From: an uncultured bacterium
GTDB taxonomy: Bacteria; Bacillota; Clostridia; Oscillospirales; Oscillospiraceae
Assembly (NCBI GenBank): GCA_947073515.1
Contig: CAMTMC010000005.1
Coordinates: forward strand, 1 to 64,000
Length of the DNA stretch: 64,000 nt
Direction of reading: 5' to 3'
This document shows positions 1 through 12,746 of the stretch, piece after piece. Both the position numbers and the translations under genes were made by a program. The notes under the pieces are model-generated. The model was not told where the DNA came from. It was given only the letters and a program-made list of their open reading frames with translations, and did not search any database. Each line of letters begins with the position of its first letter. Within the stretch, counting starts at the first letter, position 1.

Positions 1-4969
<4,969 letters not shown>

Positions 4970-5216
4970 GCTAAAAAATCAACTCGCTTTCTTCTCATTT
5001 CACGGTTGGTCTTCACTTTTTTCTGTCGGTTTCAGGGAGAATCCGCTTTTTTCCCGTCACTATGCACAATTCCCTCGGAATCGCCCGTTCTGAACACACG
5101 GGCGTGTGGGCCTTTTCCCTCCGCCTTGTCTTGCCTTTTTCTCCCGGGTGTGCTACACTGGCAAGCGTGGATGCTGGGGGGGATATCCGCTTCTTCGGAG
5201 GATACGAAATCGTTTT

Positions 5217-5246
5217 ATTATACCATTGGTTGGGATTGGCTGTCAA
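5217..5246 (-). promoter_or_regulatory. Probable sigma-A promoter of rpoBC
   Basis: Read on the minus strand, TTGACA is followed after 18 bases by TATAAT, both perfect consensus hexamers. Transcription would start near 5209, leaving about 240 nt of untranslated leader before the rpoB ATG at 4969. This suggests rpoBC has its own promoter rather than only read-through from ribosomal protein genes. Confidence 0.75.
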
Positions 5247-5370
5247 GGCCCATCCTGTTTTTTTGCCCTTTTTTTCCATCCCCAGGCCATCTCCCATATT
5301 TTCCCACTAATGCTCCCGGCCTAAACCCGCTCCCCGCCCTTCCGATACCTTTATAGATAGTAACGGCGGG

Positions 5371-5399
5371 CCGGGAATTTTTTACGGGAAAATTCCCGG
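5371..5399. repeat. Inverted repeat upstream of the 5474 gene promoter
   Basis: CCGGGAATTTT and AAAATTCCCGG are perfectly complementary over 11 bp with a 7-base loop. The repeat ends 8 bases before the -35 hexamer at 5407. It is not followed by a T-run on either strand, so a protein-binding or upstream control site is as likely as a terminator. Confidence 0.5.
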
Positions 5400-5406
5400 A
5401 AAGGAT

Positions 5407-5435
5407 TTGACAAGTGGTAACAAATGTGTTACAAT
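5407..5435 (+). promoter_or_regulatory. Promoter with embedded palindromic operator
   Basis: TTGACA (5407-5412), 17 bases, then TACAAT (5430-5435) form a near-consensus promoter. Within the spacer and -10, GTAACA and TGTTAC form a perfect 6-bp inverted repeat around AATG (5417-5432). A second GTTACAA follows at 5440-5446. A repressor bound here would cover the -10 element. The promoter serves the gene at 5474 and possibly the hydrolase at 5830. Confidence 0.7.
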
Positions 5436-5473
5436 TCGGTTACAAGTTCAAAGTCACGATTTAGGAGGTACCT

Positions 5474-5764
5474 ATGGCAGCTGAAAATCTTCCCCTTTCC
5501 TACAAGGGCCATCCCCTGCGCCGGAAAGACAGCCTCATTTACTACGGCACCATGGCCGAAAAGTATATCATTATGCTTCAGATCCTCTCCACCAAGAACC
5601 AGGGCGGGCTGCCCATGGCGGACAAGGTATCCGTCCAGCTCCAGCTCACCGACCCCGACCTGAAAAGCCGGGACCGGGTGGTGAAAAAGAGTGAGAAGGC
5701 CAGCCTGTACGCCGCTATGGACGTGGCGTCTGTCTGGCTGGACCGGGCCCTGAGCGGCAAGTAA
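5474..5764 (+). CDS. Small conserved protein of unknown function
   Basis: A 96-residue protein beginning MAAENLPLSYKGHPLRRKDS. The strong AGGAGGT site five bases before the ATG and the consensus promoter upstream argue that it is a real gene. I do not recognise a named domain. It is soluble-looking, with no signal peptide or membrane segment. A run of charged residues in the middle (LTDPDLKSRDRVVKKSEKA) is followed by a helical tail ending WLDRALSGK. It precedes the secreted NlpC/P60 hydrolase by 65 bases with no terminator between, so the two may share a transcript. No function is proposed. Confidence 0.8.
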   Translation: MAAENLPLSYKGHPLRRKDSLIYYGTMAEKYIIMLQILSTKNQGGLPMADKVSVQLQLTDPDLKSRDRVVKKSEKASLYAAMDVASVWLDRALSGK

Positions 5765-5829
5765 TCCCATCCGTACCAACGATTCACCGCCTTTTCTGTA
5801 AAGAGAGATTATTAAGGAGGACAACCTAT

Positions 5830-6708
5830 ATGCACCTGCGTCGTTCCGCCGCCCGTATCGGCCTGAGCCTGCTCCTGGCCGGGACCATGATGGTCCCCGC
5901 CTTCGCCGCCACCGGCACCGTCAACTCCGGGGACTCCACCCTGCGGGTCCGGGCCGAGGCCAACACCAGCAGCGAGGTCATTACCAAGCTCGCCCACGGC
6001 ACCCAGGTAGAGGTGCTCACCGCCGTGGACAACGGCTGGTACCAGATCTCCCACGAGGGCCTCACCGGCTACGTGTCCGGCGAGTTCCTCTCCGTGGCCG
6101 AGGCGGAGGCCGCCGCCCTCCCCGTGGAGGCGGAGCCCATCTACGTCCGGATCACTGAGGGCCCCCTGAACGTCCGTTCCGGCCCCAGCACTGATGAGGA
6201 CAAGGTGGGCAAGCTGGCCACCGGCCGGGTGGTGGAGGTGATCTCCCAGCTGGACGGCTGGTATGAGATCGAGTCCGGCTACATCAGCGCCGAGTATACC
6301 GTGGTGGTGGACGCCGCCGCAGCCGCCCAGTCCGGCAAGGGCCAGGAGATCGCCGACTACGCCCTCCAGTTCGTGGGCTACCCCTACGTGTACGGCGGCA
6401 GCTCCCCCAAGGGCTTCGACTGCTCCGGCTTCACCAGCTATGTGTATAAGCAGTTCGGCTACTCCCTGCAGCGCACCGCCTCCGGCCAGCTGGACAACGG
6501 CTATGCCGTCTCCATGGGCGAACTCCAGCCCGGCGACCTGGTGATCTTCAAGAAGGGCGGCTCCAGCAAGCCCGCCTCCCATGTGGGCCTGTACATCGGC
6601 AACAACCAGTTTGTCCACGCCTCCACCTCCCGGGTGGGTGTCATCGTCAGCGGCATGGACGAGGCCTACTACACCACCGGCTTTGTGGGCGGCCGGCGCC
6701 TCGTGTAA
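5830..6708 (+). CDS. Secreted SH3b-SH3b-NlpC/P60 peptidoglycan hydrolase
   Basis: A 292-residue exported cell-wall hydrolase. Residues 1-26 form a signal peptide ending AFA-A. Two bacterial SH3 domains follow (about 28-90 and 103-160, each with the L-x-VRxxxxxxxxV pattern) and should bind cell wall. The NlpC/P60 cysteine peptidase domain occupies about 170-292. The nucleophile is Cys198 in FDCSGF, with His251 in HVGLYIG and a likely third residue at His263. By family it cleaves gamma-D-Glu-diaminopimelate-type stem-peptide bonds. AAGGAGG lies nine bases before the ATG. A strong terminator follows at 6729. No sporulation or phage context is visible, so a housekeeping wall role is most likely. 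Confidence 0.93.
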   Translation: MHLRRSAARIGLSLLLAGTMMVPAFAATGTVNSGDSTLRVRAEANTSSEVITKLAHGTQVEVLTAVDNGWYQISHEGLTGYVSGEFLSVAEAEAAALPVEAEPIYVRITEGPLNVRSGPSTDEDKVGKLATGRVVEVISQLDGWYEIESGYISAEYTVVVDAAAAAQSGKGQEIADYALQFVGYPYVYGGSSPKGFDCSGFTSYVYKQFGYSLQRTASGQLDNGYAVSMGELQPGDLVIFKKGGSSKPASHVGLYIGNNQFVHASTSRVGVIVSGMDEAYYTTGFVGGRRLV

Positions 6709-6728
6709 TCTCTTAACATATCAAACAG

Positions 6729-6760
6729 CCCCGCTGAGAAGCCATTTCTCAGCGGGGTTT
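6729..6760 (+). terminator. Intrinsic terminator after the NlpC/P60 gene
   Basis: A perfect 12-bp stem (CCCCGCTGAGAA / TTCTCAGCGGGG) with a 5-base loop is followed by a short T-run. Confidence 0.85.
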
Positions 6761-6769
6761 ACTTGATAC

Positions 6770-6798
6770 TTGCTTTTTGGCGGGGGCCGCCCTATAAT
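6770..6798 (+). promoter_or_regulatory. Promoter of the GNAT gene at 6832
   Basis: TTGCTT (6770-6775), a 17-base spacer and TATAAT (6793-6798). It lies between the preceding terminator and the ATG at 6832. It therefore excludes a longer reading of that gene starting upstream of the -10. Confidence 0.65.
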
Positions 6799-6831
6799 GG
6801 GGCATCTCACTTTGAAAGGGCGTGTGATCCC

Positions 6832-7338
6832 ATGATCGACATCCGGACCGTCTCCCCCAACGACGCGGAACAAATTCTGGGCTACTGCAAAACCGTGGGC
6901 GGTGAGACGGACAACCTCACCTTCGGGGCGGAGGGCCTTTCCATAACGGTGGAGGAGGAGCGGAAATTTATAGAGGATTTCCTGGGTTCGGACAGACAAA
7001 TCTTCCTGGTGGCCGAGGAAAACGGCGAGATCGTGGGTATCGCCCACTTCTCCAGCTCCCCGAAACCCCGCCTGGCCCACCGGGGTGAGATCGGCCTGTC
7101 CGTGAGGCGGTCCGTATGGGGCCGGGGCGCCGGCACCCGGCTGCTGGAGAAGCTCATCCGCTTCGCGCGGGACACCGCCGGGGTAAAGCTCATTTCCCTG
7201 GAGGTGAGGAGCGACAACCACCGGGCCATCAGCCTGTACCAAAGGTTCGGCTTTCAGACGGCGGGCGTTTTCCCCGGCTTTCTGAACATCGGCGGCGAGG
7301 AGGTCAGCGCCGATCTGATGATCCTGCGTCTCCCATAA
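6832..7338 (+). CDS. GNAT-family N-acetyltransferase
   Basis: A 168-residue acetyl-CoA-dependent acyltransferase starting MIDIRTVSPNDAEQIL. The acetyl-CoA loop is visible as GRGAGTRLLEKLI (about residues 100-112), preceded by the beta-strand GEIGLSVRRSVWG. The C-terminal NHRAISLYQRFGFQ motif is typical of RimI/PhnO-like acetyltransferases. The ATG at 6832 is chosen because the TATAAT box at 6793 rules out anything earlier; GAAAGGG precedes it. The substrate cannot be told. It is monocistronic between two terminators. Confidence 0.88.
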   Translation: MIDIRTVSPNDAEQILGYCKTVGGETDNLTFGAEGLSITVEEERKFIEDFLGSDRQIFLVAEENGEIVGIAHFSSSPKPRLAHRGEIGLSVRRSVWGRGAGTRLLEKLIRFARDTAGVKLISLEVRSDNHRAISLYQRFGFQTAGVFPGFLNIGGEEVSADLMILRLP

Positions 7339-7342
7339 ACAA

Positions 7343-7374
7343 CCAGGCGGGCTTGGGCCCGCCTGGCTCTTTTA
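7343..7374 (+). terminator. Intrinsic terminator after the GNAT gene
   Basis: CCAGGCGGGC and GCCCGCCTGG form a perfect 10-bp stem with a 4-base loop, then CTCTTTTATTT. It lies between convergent genes. Confidence 0.8.
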
Positions 7375-7402
7375 TTTGGGGGCAAAACCGTTAAACGCTC
7401 TG

Positions 7403-8083
7403 TTAGTGGATCACCTGATAGCGCAGCCTCAGATATGAGTCCTCCAAAACCACGCACTCCCGCAGCTTCAACACACCCAACCGGGATAATTCCCCTTCTG
7501 ACCGCAGGGATTCCCCGTCAATTAAGGTCGATGTGTCTTTCCCGCCAATTAGGACAGGGGCAACCACAAGATCCACATAATCCAATAATTTTTCCCGCAG
7601 AAACAGCCCGTTTAATGTGCCGCCGCTCTGTATGGTCAGCCTCTGGCAGCCATATTCCGACTTGAGTTTCCCAAGGGCGTCCGGCAAAGACAAACCGCTC
7701 TGATGGATGATATGGAGGTTATCCTCCTCCACCTGGAAGGCCGGATGTCCTGGATTGGACGTAACCAGCACAAATTCTTTTGACAGGGCGCAAAAATAAC
7801 GGACGCCGTGCTCGGTCAAGTGGCTGTTGTCAATCAGCACAAAGGAAACCGGGGACTTGTCCGGAAGCCTCTTCCTGTTGACGCCCATCTTCTCCTGCAC
7901 CCTGCCGGAGTTGAGCGACCACAGATCGGTGGTTCCTTCTATCTCATAATATTGGTGAAGCCCCTCCCGAAGCCCCGGGATTTTAGGGAAATCTTTGTCC
8001 ACATCCAAAGCGTCCGACGCCCCCGGGCTAATTTTCCCGTCTGCGGACATCAGCATAAACAGCGTTGTAACAGGCCGGTCCAT
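7403..8083 (-). CDS. RibD C-terminal (dihydrofolate-reductase-like) domain protein
   Basis: A 226-residue stand-alone RibD_C/DHFR-fold reductase. It begins MDRPVTTLFMLMSADGKISP, where the family has its substrate-facing strand. Later segments include RLTIQSGGTLNGLFLREKLLD, the conserved GGxxLN cofactor region, and DYVDLVVAPVLIGGKDT. Without the RibD deaminase domain it is not a full riboflavin enzyme. Members of this family reduce varied pyrimidine-like or unknown substrates with NAD(P)H. The ATG at 8083 is preceded by GGAGGTAAT. It is the last gene of a minus-strand run after the MATE exporter and a GNAT. Confidence 0.82.
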   Translation of the reverse strand: MDRPVTTLFMLMSADGKISPGASDALDVDKDFPKIPGLREGLHQYYEIEGTTDLWSLNSGRVQEKMGVNRKRLPDKSPVSFVLIDNSHLTEHGVRYFCALSKEFVLVTSNPGHPAFQVEEDNLHIIHQSGLSLPDALGKLKSEYGCQRLTIQSGGTLNGLFLREKLLDYVDLVVAPVLIGGKDTSTLIDGESLRSEGELSRLGVLKLRECVVLEDSYLRLRYQVIH

Positions 8084-8105
8084 ATTACCTCCTAACCTCC
8101 GTTCC

Positions 8106-8645
8106 TCAACCCAGCGGGCACTCCAGCTGCCGGTCGAAGGGCTCCCGCTCCACGTGCTCCTGGTTGTACTCCCGGGCCTCCACACAGCCCATGGCCCGGT
8201 AAAATTCCTGGGTCTCCACCGCCGAGTGGGCGGAGATGTACAGGGCCTCCGCCCCCCGTTCCCGGGCGAAGTCACAGGCCAGCCGGAACAGCGCCCGGCC
8301 CACCCCTGTCCCCCGGCACTCCCGGGATACATGGAGACTGGACAGGTCGGCGTACTGCCCCCGGCTGCCCAGGGGCGGGCCCTCCACCGAAAGGAACCCC
8401 TTCAGCTCCCCCGCCAGGAAGGCCCCCGCCACCAGCCCGCCGGCGGCCAGGGTGTTTTGAAGGCACCGGACCAGGAATTGGTAGTCCTCCGGCGACCAGT
8501 CGTCAATAAAGGGGTCCGGGCGGATCTCCCACCCCTCGCCGGCCCGCCGCCAGCAAAGGTTGACCTCCTGCCGGCGCTGGAAGCGGGCGAACAGGCCCAG
8601 GTCCAGCTCCCCCGCCGCCAGAGGGCGGATTTCTATCTGTCCCAT
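8106..8645 (-). CDS. GNAT-family N-acetyltransferase
   Basis: A 179-residue GNAT protein starting MGQIEIRPLAAGEL, with GGGAGG about seven bases before the ATG at 8645. The acetyl-CoA motif is RGTGVGRALFRLACDFARERG and the fold ends ETQEFYRAMGCVEAREYN. The ATG lies one base beyond the stop codon of the MATE gene, so translation is probably coupled. An upstream in-frame start would run into the MATE gene and has no ribosome-binding site. The substrate is unknown. Pairing with an exporter would fit a detoxification role, but this is inference. Confidence 0.87.
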   Translation of the reverse strand: MGQIEIRPLAAGELDLGLFARFQRRQEVNLCWRRAGEGWEIRPDPFIDDWSPEDYQFLVRCLQNTLAAGGLVAGAFLAGELKGFLSVEGPPLGSRGQYADLSSLHVSRECRGTGVGRALFRLACDFARERGAEALYISAHSAVETQEFYRAMGCVEAREYNQEHVEREPFDRQLECPLG

Positions 8646-8646
8646 G

Positions 8647-10029
8647 TCAAGCCTCCCGGGCGGCGTACCGGGCCGCCTTGGCGTAGGCCCGCTTCCGCAC
8701 CACAAAAATCAGGAACCCGGTGTGGGCCAGCAGGGTGACAATCCAGGTCACCGGGTAAGAGATGTACAGGCAGACAGGGGTGGGGGACAGGGGGAAGACA
8801 AAGGCCACCCACAGCAGCCGCAGGGCGCACACCCCCACCAGGGAGATGAACATGGGGATAATGGAGTAGCCCAGCCCCCGCTGGACGCCCGCCAGCACGT
8901 CCATAATGCCGCACAGGAAGTAGGGGCAGGCGATAATCGCCATCCGGACCACCGCCTGCTCCACCACCTCGGTCTCCCCGGGCTGGACGTAGGCGCTGGC
9001 CAGGGGCACGCCGAAGAAATACAGCAGGTTGCCCAGCACCAGGCCCACCCCGGTGACAAAGATCAGGCACTGGACGATCACCCGGTCCACCCGCCTGCAC
9101 TGGCCGGCGCCATAGTTCTGGCTGACAAAGGTGATACCCGTCTGCTGGAAGGCGTTCATGCCGGCGTAGACAAAGCCCTCCAGGTTGCTGGCGGTGGAGG
9201 ACCCGGCCACAATCACCGGGTCGTTGAAGGAGTTCAGGGAGGACTGGATGGCCACGTTGGACAGGGAGAACAGTACCCCCTGGAACCCGGCGGGCAGGCC
9301 CACCTTTAAAATCCGGACCACCACTTCCCGCTCCAGCCCCAGCTTTTTCAGGTCCAGGCGGAGGGGCCCCTGCTCCCGCAGCAGGCACCGCAGCACCAGG
9401 GCGGCGGAGATGTACTGGGAGGCGATGGTGGCCAGGGCCACCCCGGCCACGTCCAGGTGGAACTGAACCACCAGCACCAGGTTGAGGACCACGTTCACTA
9501 CACCGGCGAAGGTGAGGTAATACAGGGGCCGCTGGGTATCCCCTTGGGCCCGGAGGATGGCCGCCCCGAAGTTATAGGCCAGCAGGGCGGGCATCCCCAG
9601 GAAGTAGATCCGCAGATACAGGGTGGCCAGGTCAATGATGTCGGTGGGGGAGGACATCCACTCCAGGATCTGGCGGATGACCACCACCCCCACCACCGCC
9701 ATAAACACCCCGCTGATCAGGGCCATGGTCATGGAGGTGTGGACGCTTTTGCTCACCTGGTCCTCCCTGCCCCGGCCCAGGTCCCTGGCCACCACCACGT
9801 TGGTGCCGGTGGCCAGGCCCAAAAAGACGTTGATCATCAGGTTGATGATGGAGGCGTTGGAGCCCACGGCCGCCAGGGCCTCCTTCCCGGCGTACCGGCC
9901 CACCACCACCACGTCCGCCGCGTTAAACAGCAGCTGCAGCAGGCTGGAGGCCATCAGCGGCAGGGCGAACAGCAAGATCTTGTCCGCCAGCGAGCCGCCG
10001 CACATGTCAATCTCATACCGCTTTTTCAC
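8647..10029 (-). CDS. MATE-family efflux transporter
   Basis: A 460-residue, 12-helix MATE (MatE) exporter, the normal length for the family. It starts with GTG at 10029, nine bases after AGGAGG. The first helices contain LPLMASSLLQLLFNAADVVVVGR. The second half repeats the pattern with VGLPAGFQGVLFSLSNVAIQSSLNSF. By family it exports cationic or drug-like organic molecules in exchange for Na+ or H+; the substrate is not predictable. It lies 46 bases after the NSS symporter gene and directly before a GNAT gene, all on one strand. Confidence 0.93.
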   Translation of the reverse strand: MKKRYEIDMCGGSLADKILLFALPLMASSLLQLLFNAADVVVVGRYAGKEALAAVGSNASIINLMINVFLGLATGTNVVVARDLGRGREDQVSKSVHTSMTMALISGVFMAVVGVVVIRQILEWMSSPTDIIDLATLYLRIYFLGMPALLAYNFGAAILRAQGDTQRPLYYLTFAGVVNVVLNLVLVVQFHLDVAGVALATIASQYISAALVLRCLLREQGPLRLDLKKLGLEREVVVRILKVGLPAGFQGVLFSLSNVAIQSSLNSFNDPVIVAGSSTASNLEGFVYAGMNAFQQTGITFVSQNYGAGQCRRVDRVIVQCLIFVTGVGLVLGNLLYFFGVPLASAYVQPGETEVVEQAVVRMAIIACPYFLCGIMDVLAGVQRGLGYSIIPMFISLVGVCALRLLWVAFVFPLSPTPVCLYISYPVTWIVTLLAHTGFLIFVVRKRAYAKAARYAAREA

Positions 10030-10075
10030 AAAGCCGCCTCCTGTCTGTCCCTGGGACAGCTTTTTCCCAATCCGC

Positions 10076-11413
10076 TCATCCGATGCCCCCGTAGTACAGG
10101 CCCAGGATGACCACCAGCACCGTGAGGGGCACGTACACCCACTTGCCCACCGTTCCGAACAGGGGGCTCAGGGGCTTCTTCCGGCCCAGCTCCAGCTCCT
10201 GGCGCAGCTTGGGCCAGCCCAGCACGTGGTAGATGGAGACGGCCCCCAGCACCGCGCCGATGGGCACCACCTGGATGGTGATGAAGTCCATCCAGGCCCC
10301 CAGGTTGGCCTCGGCCTCCATAAACAGGCCCGCCCCCAGGGTCAGGGCGGAGCAGATCAGCACCGCCGCCTTCCGGGGCAGCTTAAACTTGGTCTGCCAG
10401 CTCTCGGACACCGCCTCAAACATGTTGATCAGGGAGGTGAGCCCGGCGAAGAGGACGGACAGGAAAAACAGCGCCGCGAACAGCCGGCCCATGGGCATGC
10501 GCTGGAACACGGTGGGCAGGGTGATGAACATCAGCGGCGGGCCGGAGCGCACATCCAGGCCGTAGGCGAACACGGCGGGCACAATGGCCAGGGCGGACAG
10601 CAGGGCGGCCAGGGTGTCGAACACGGCGGTGCGGACCGAGGCCTTGGGGATGTCCTCCCCCTTGCCCAGGTAGGCCCCGTAGACGATCATCCCCGACCCG
10701 GTGATGGACAGGGAGAAGAAGGCCTGGCCCATGGCCATCACCCAGGTGTAGGGCTCCAGCAGCTTGGACCAGTCAGGCACCAGCAGGAAGCGGTAGCCCT
10801 CCCCCGCCCCGGACAGGGTGGCCACCCACACGGCCAGGGCGATGAACAGCACAAAGAACAGGGGCATGAGCACCCGGCTGGCCTTCTCAATCCCGGCGGT
10901 GACCCCCAGCATCAGCACCAGGCAGACGATCAGCACCACCACGCTGTGCCACAGGGGGTTGCCCAGCTCAGAGGCGGCGGCGGAGAAAAACTGGGCGGGG
11001 TCAGCGGTCATCAGCGCCCCGGACAGGGACCCGGCCAGGCTGTTGAGCACCCAGCCCAGAATCACCGCGTAGCCGATGGCGATACCCAGGGAGCCCAGCA
11101 GGGGGATCCAGCTGACGGCGGTGCCCAGGGCCTTCCACTTGGGGTCCCGGGATCGGAAGCACAGCTCGTAGGTCCCGATGGTGCCCGTCCCCGCCAGGCG
11201 GCCCGCGCCGAACTCCGCGGACAGGCCCACCCAGCCGAACAGCAGCACAAACAGCAGGTAGGGGATCAAAAAGGCGGCGCCCCCGTACTGCCCCAGGCGG
11301 TAGGGGAACAGCCAGATGTTGCCCAGCCCTACGGCGGAGCCCACACAGGCGATGATAAAGCCAACGGAGGAGGTAAATCCCCCGTTTCGGTGCCGGTTCT
11401 CATTTGACATCAT
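10076..11413 (-). CDS. Neurotransmitter:sodium symporter (SNF) family transporter
   Basis: A 445-residue LeuT-fold transporter with about 11 hydrophobic helices. The signature of helix 1 is clear: GFIIACVGSAVGLGNIWLFP, with the unwound GLGN segment that binds Na+ and substrate. Helix 6 contains FFSLSITGSGMIVYGAYL. Bacterial members usually carry amino acids with Na+. Two ATGs are adjacent (11413 and 11410), preceded by AGAGAGGAA. A promoter lies at 11457-11485. The gene is divergent from an AraC-type regulator 280 bases away, which could control it or the galE operon. Confidence 0.92.
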   Translation of the reverse strand: MMSNENRHRNGGFTSSVGFIIACVGSAVGLGNIWLFPYRLGQYGGAAFLIPYLLFVLLFGWVGLSAEFGAGRLAGTGTIGTYELCFRSRDPKWKALGTAVSWIPLLGSLGIAIGYAVILGWVLNSLAGSLSGALMTADPAQFFSAAASELGNPLWHSVVVLIVCLVLMLGVTAGIEKASRVLMPLFFVLFIALAVWVATLSGAGEGYRFLLVPDWSKLLEPYTWVMAMGQAFFSLSITGSGMIVYGAYLGKGEDIPKASVRTAVFDTLAALLSALAIVPAVFAYGLDVRSGPPLMFITLPTVFQRMPMGRLFAALFFLSVLFAGLTSLINMFEAVSESWQTKFKLPRKAAVLICSALTLGAGLFMEAEANLGAWMDFITIQVVPIGAVLGAVSIYHVLGWPKLRQELELGRKKPLSPLFGTVGKWVYVPLTVLVVILGLYYGGIG

Positions 11414-11456
11414 AAAAATTCCTCTCTTTAAAAACTGGTTCTTCCCATAGCGGAAT

Positions 11457-11485
11457 ATTGTATCACAAAATTTTTGGCCTGTCTA
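11457..11485 (-). promoter_or_regulatory. Promoter of the NSS symporter operon
   Basis: On the minus strand TAGACA is followed after 17 bases by TACAAT. Transcription would start about 35 bases before the ATG. Confidence 0.6.
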
Positions 11486-11537
11486 TCTCCGGCCGCCGAA
11501 AACACCCCTCCGGGCCCAAATCCGTACGGGAATCCAA

Positions 11538-11566
11538 TTGACGGAAGCCGCCGCCCTTGGTACAAT
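11538..11566 (+). promoter_or_regulatory. Promoter of the AraC-type regulator
   Basis: TTGACG (11538-11543), 17 bases, then TACAAT (11561-11566). The leader of about 130 nt contains an 8-bp inverted repeat, GCCCCGGC/GCCGGGGC (11581-11611). Confidence 0.65.
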
Positions 11567-11709
11567 AAGAAAAGCGTCAGGCCCCGGCGGCCGCCAGGCA
11601 CAGGCCGGGGCTTCCCCGATTCAGAAGCCGCGCCATGAGCCTCAGCAAAATCTTCCCGGCTAAACCTGCCTGTGGCTACGTTAAAAAATAGGGGGTGCCG
11701 TTCCACCAT

Positions 11710-12675
11710 ATGGCCAAGCCAAACTACCGTCCCCTGGCCGCCCTGCGCCCGCTGGAGATCCGCCAGCTGTATTCCGTCCATTATTTTGAGTACGATGGCA
11801 GCTATGTATTCCCTGGGGAATCCCACGACTTTTGGGAGCTGCTCTATGTGGACAGGGGCGCTGTGGATGTCACCGCCGGGGACCGCTCCCACCACCTGAC
11901 CCAGGGGCAGATGATCTTCCACCAGCCGGGGGAGTTCCACGCCCTCTCCGCCGCCGGGACCCCGCCGGACCTGGTGGTGGCCAGCTTCGCCTGCGGCAGC
12001 CCCGCCATGGATCTCTTCCGCCGGCGGGTCACCGTCCTCCTGCCCCAGGAGCGGGCCCTGATGGCCCGGATCGTGATGGAAAGTGTCGAGTCCTTCTCCA
12101 CCCCTCTCAACGACCCCCGCACCCTGGAGCTGCGCCGGCGGGACCGGCAGCCCTTCGGCTCGGAGCAGCTGCTGTGCGCCGCCCTGGAGGAGCTGCTGAT
12201 CCGTCTGATCCGCCGGCGGGCGGAGCCCCCGCTCCCGGCCATCAGGCGGGACGGGGATGACAGCGCCCTGGAGCAGGTGATGGCCTATCTGGACCAGCGG
12301 CTGGGCCAGCCCCTGACCCTGGAGCAGATCTGCCGGGACAACCTGGTCAGCCGGAGCCAGCTGCAAAAGCTGTTCCACGCCCACACCGGAGGCGGCGTCA
12401 TGACCTACTTCACCCAGCTGAAGATCCAGGCCGCCCGGCGGATGATCCGGGAGGGCCGGATGAATTTTACCCAGATCTCCGCCGCTTTGGGCTTCCAGTC
12501 CGTCAATTACTTCTCCCGGCGCTTCCACCTGTCCACCGGCATGTCCCCCAGCGAATACGCCCGCAGCGTCAAGATGCTCTCGGAATCCCCGGGTGCCTCG
12601 GACGATTGTGCTAATCCTATAGCGGATCGTCCATTCCCTTTCCGGCCCGCCCCGCTTACAATAAATGAAGAATAA
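11710..12675 (+). CDS. AraC-family transcriptional regulator with N-terminal cupin domain
   Basis: A regulator of about 321 residues. The N-terminal 100 residues look like the AraC ligand-binding cupin (HDFWELLYVDRGAVDVTAG, then LTQGQMIFHQPGEFHAL). The C-terminal 100 carry the two helix-turn-helix units: LTLEQICRDNLVSRSQLQKLF and the signature FTQISAALGFQSVNYFSRRF. The start is uncertain. I use ATG 11710 (MAKPNYRPL); GTG 11695 is in frame but its G-rich site is too close. It is followed at 71 bases by galE on the same strand, so control of the galE/kinase operon by an extracellular sugar is plausible. The symporter on the other side is the alternative target. Confidence 0.88.
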   Translation: MAKPNYRPLAALRPLEIRQLYSVHYFEYDGSYVFPGESHDFWELLYVDRGAVDVTAGDRSHHLTQGQMIFHQPGEFHALSAAGTPPDLVVASFACGSPAMDLFRRRVTVLLPQERALMARIVMESVESFSTPLNDPRTLELRRRDRQPFGSEQLLCAALEELLIRLIRRRAEPPLPAIRRDGDDSALEQVMAYLDQRLGQPLTLEQICRDNLVSRSQLQKLFHAHTGGGVMTYFTQLKIQAARRMIREGRMNFTQISAALGFQSVNYFSRRFHLSTGMSPSEYARSVKMLSESPGASDDCANPIADRPFPFRPAPLTINEE

Positions 12676-12746
12676 GCGATGCCATTTGGGATACCACATT
12701 TCCAGCCGGGCGATTATGTACGGAACTTTGAAAGGAGCCAATCAGT

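Larger units (their letters stand above)
4970..5473. other. 504-base intergenic region between rpoB and the 5474 gene
   Basis: No convincing gene lies here; open frames on either strand lack ribosome-binding sites and protein-like composition. The region holds a minus-strand promoter for rpoB at 5217-5246, which implies a leader of about 240 nt. It also holds an 11-bp inverted repeat at 5371-5399 and a plus-strand promoter with an internal palindrome at 5407-5435. The DNA is locally more AT-rich than the flanking genes. Confidence 0.7.

Noticed and set aside
6763..6831. A longer N-terminus for the GNAT at 6832.
   Set aside because: The extension would begin upstream of the -10 box at 6793 and overlap the preceding terminator region.
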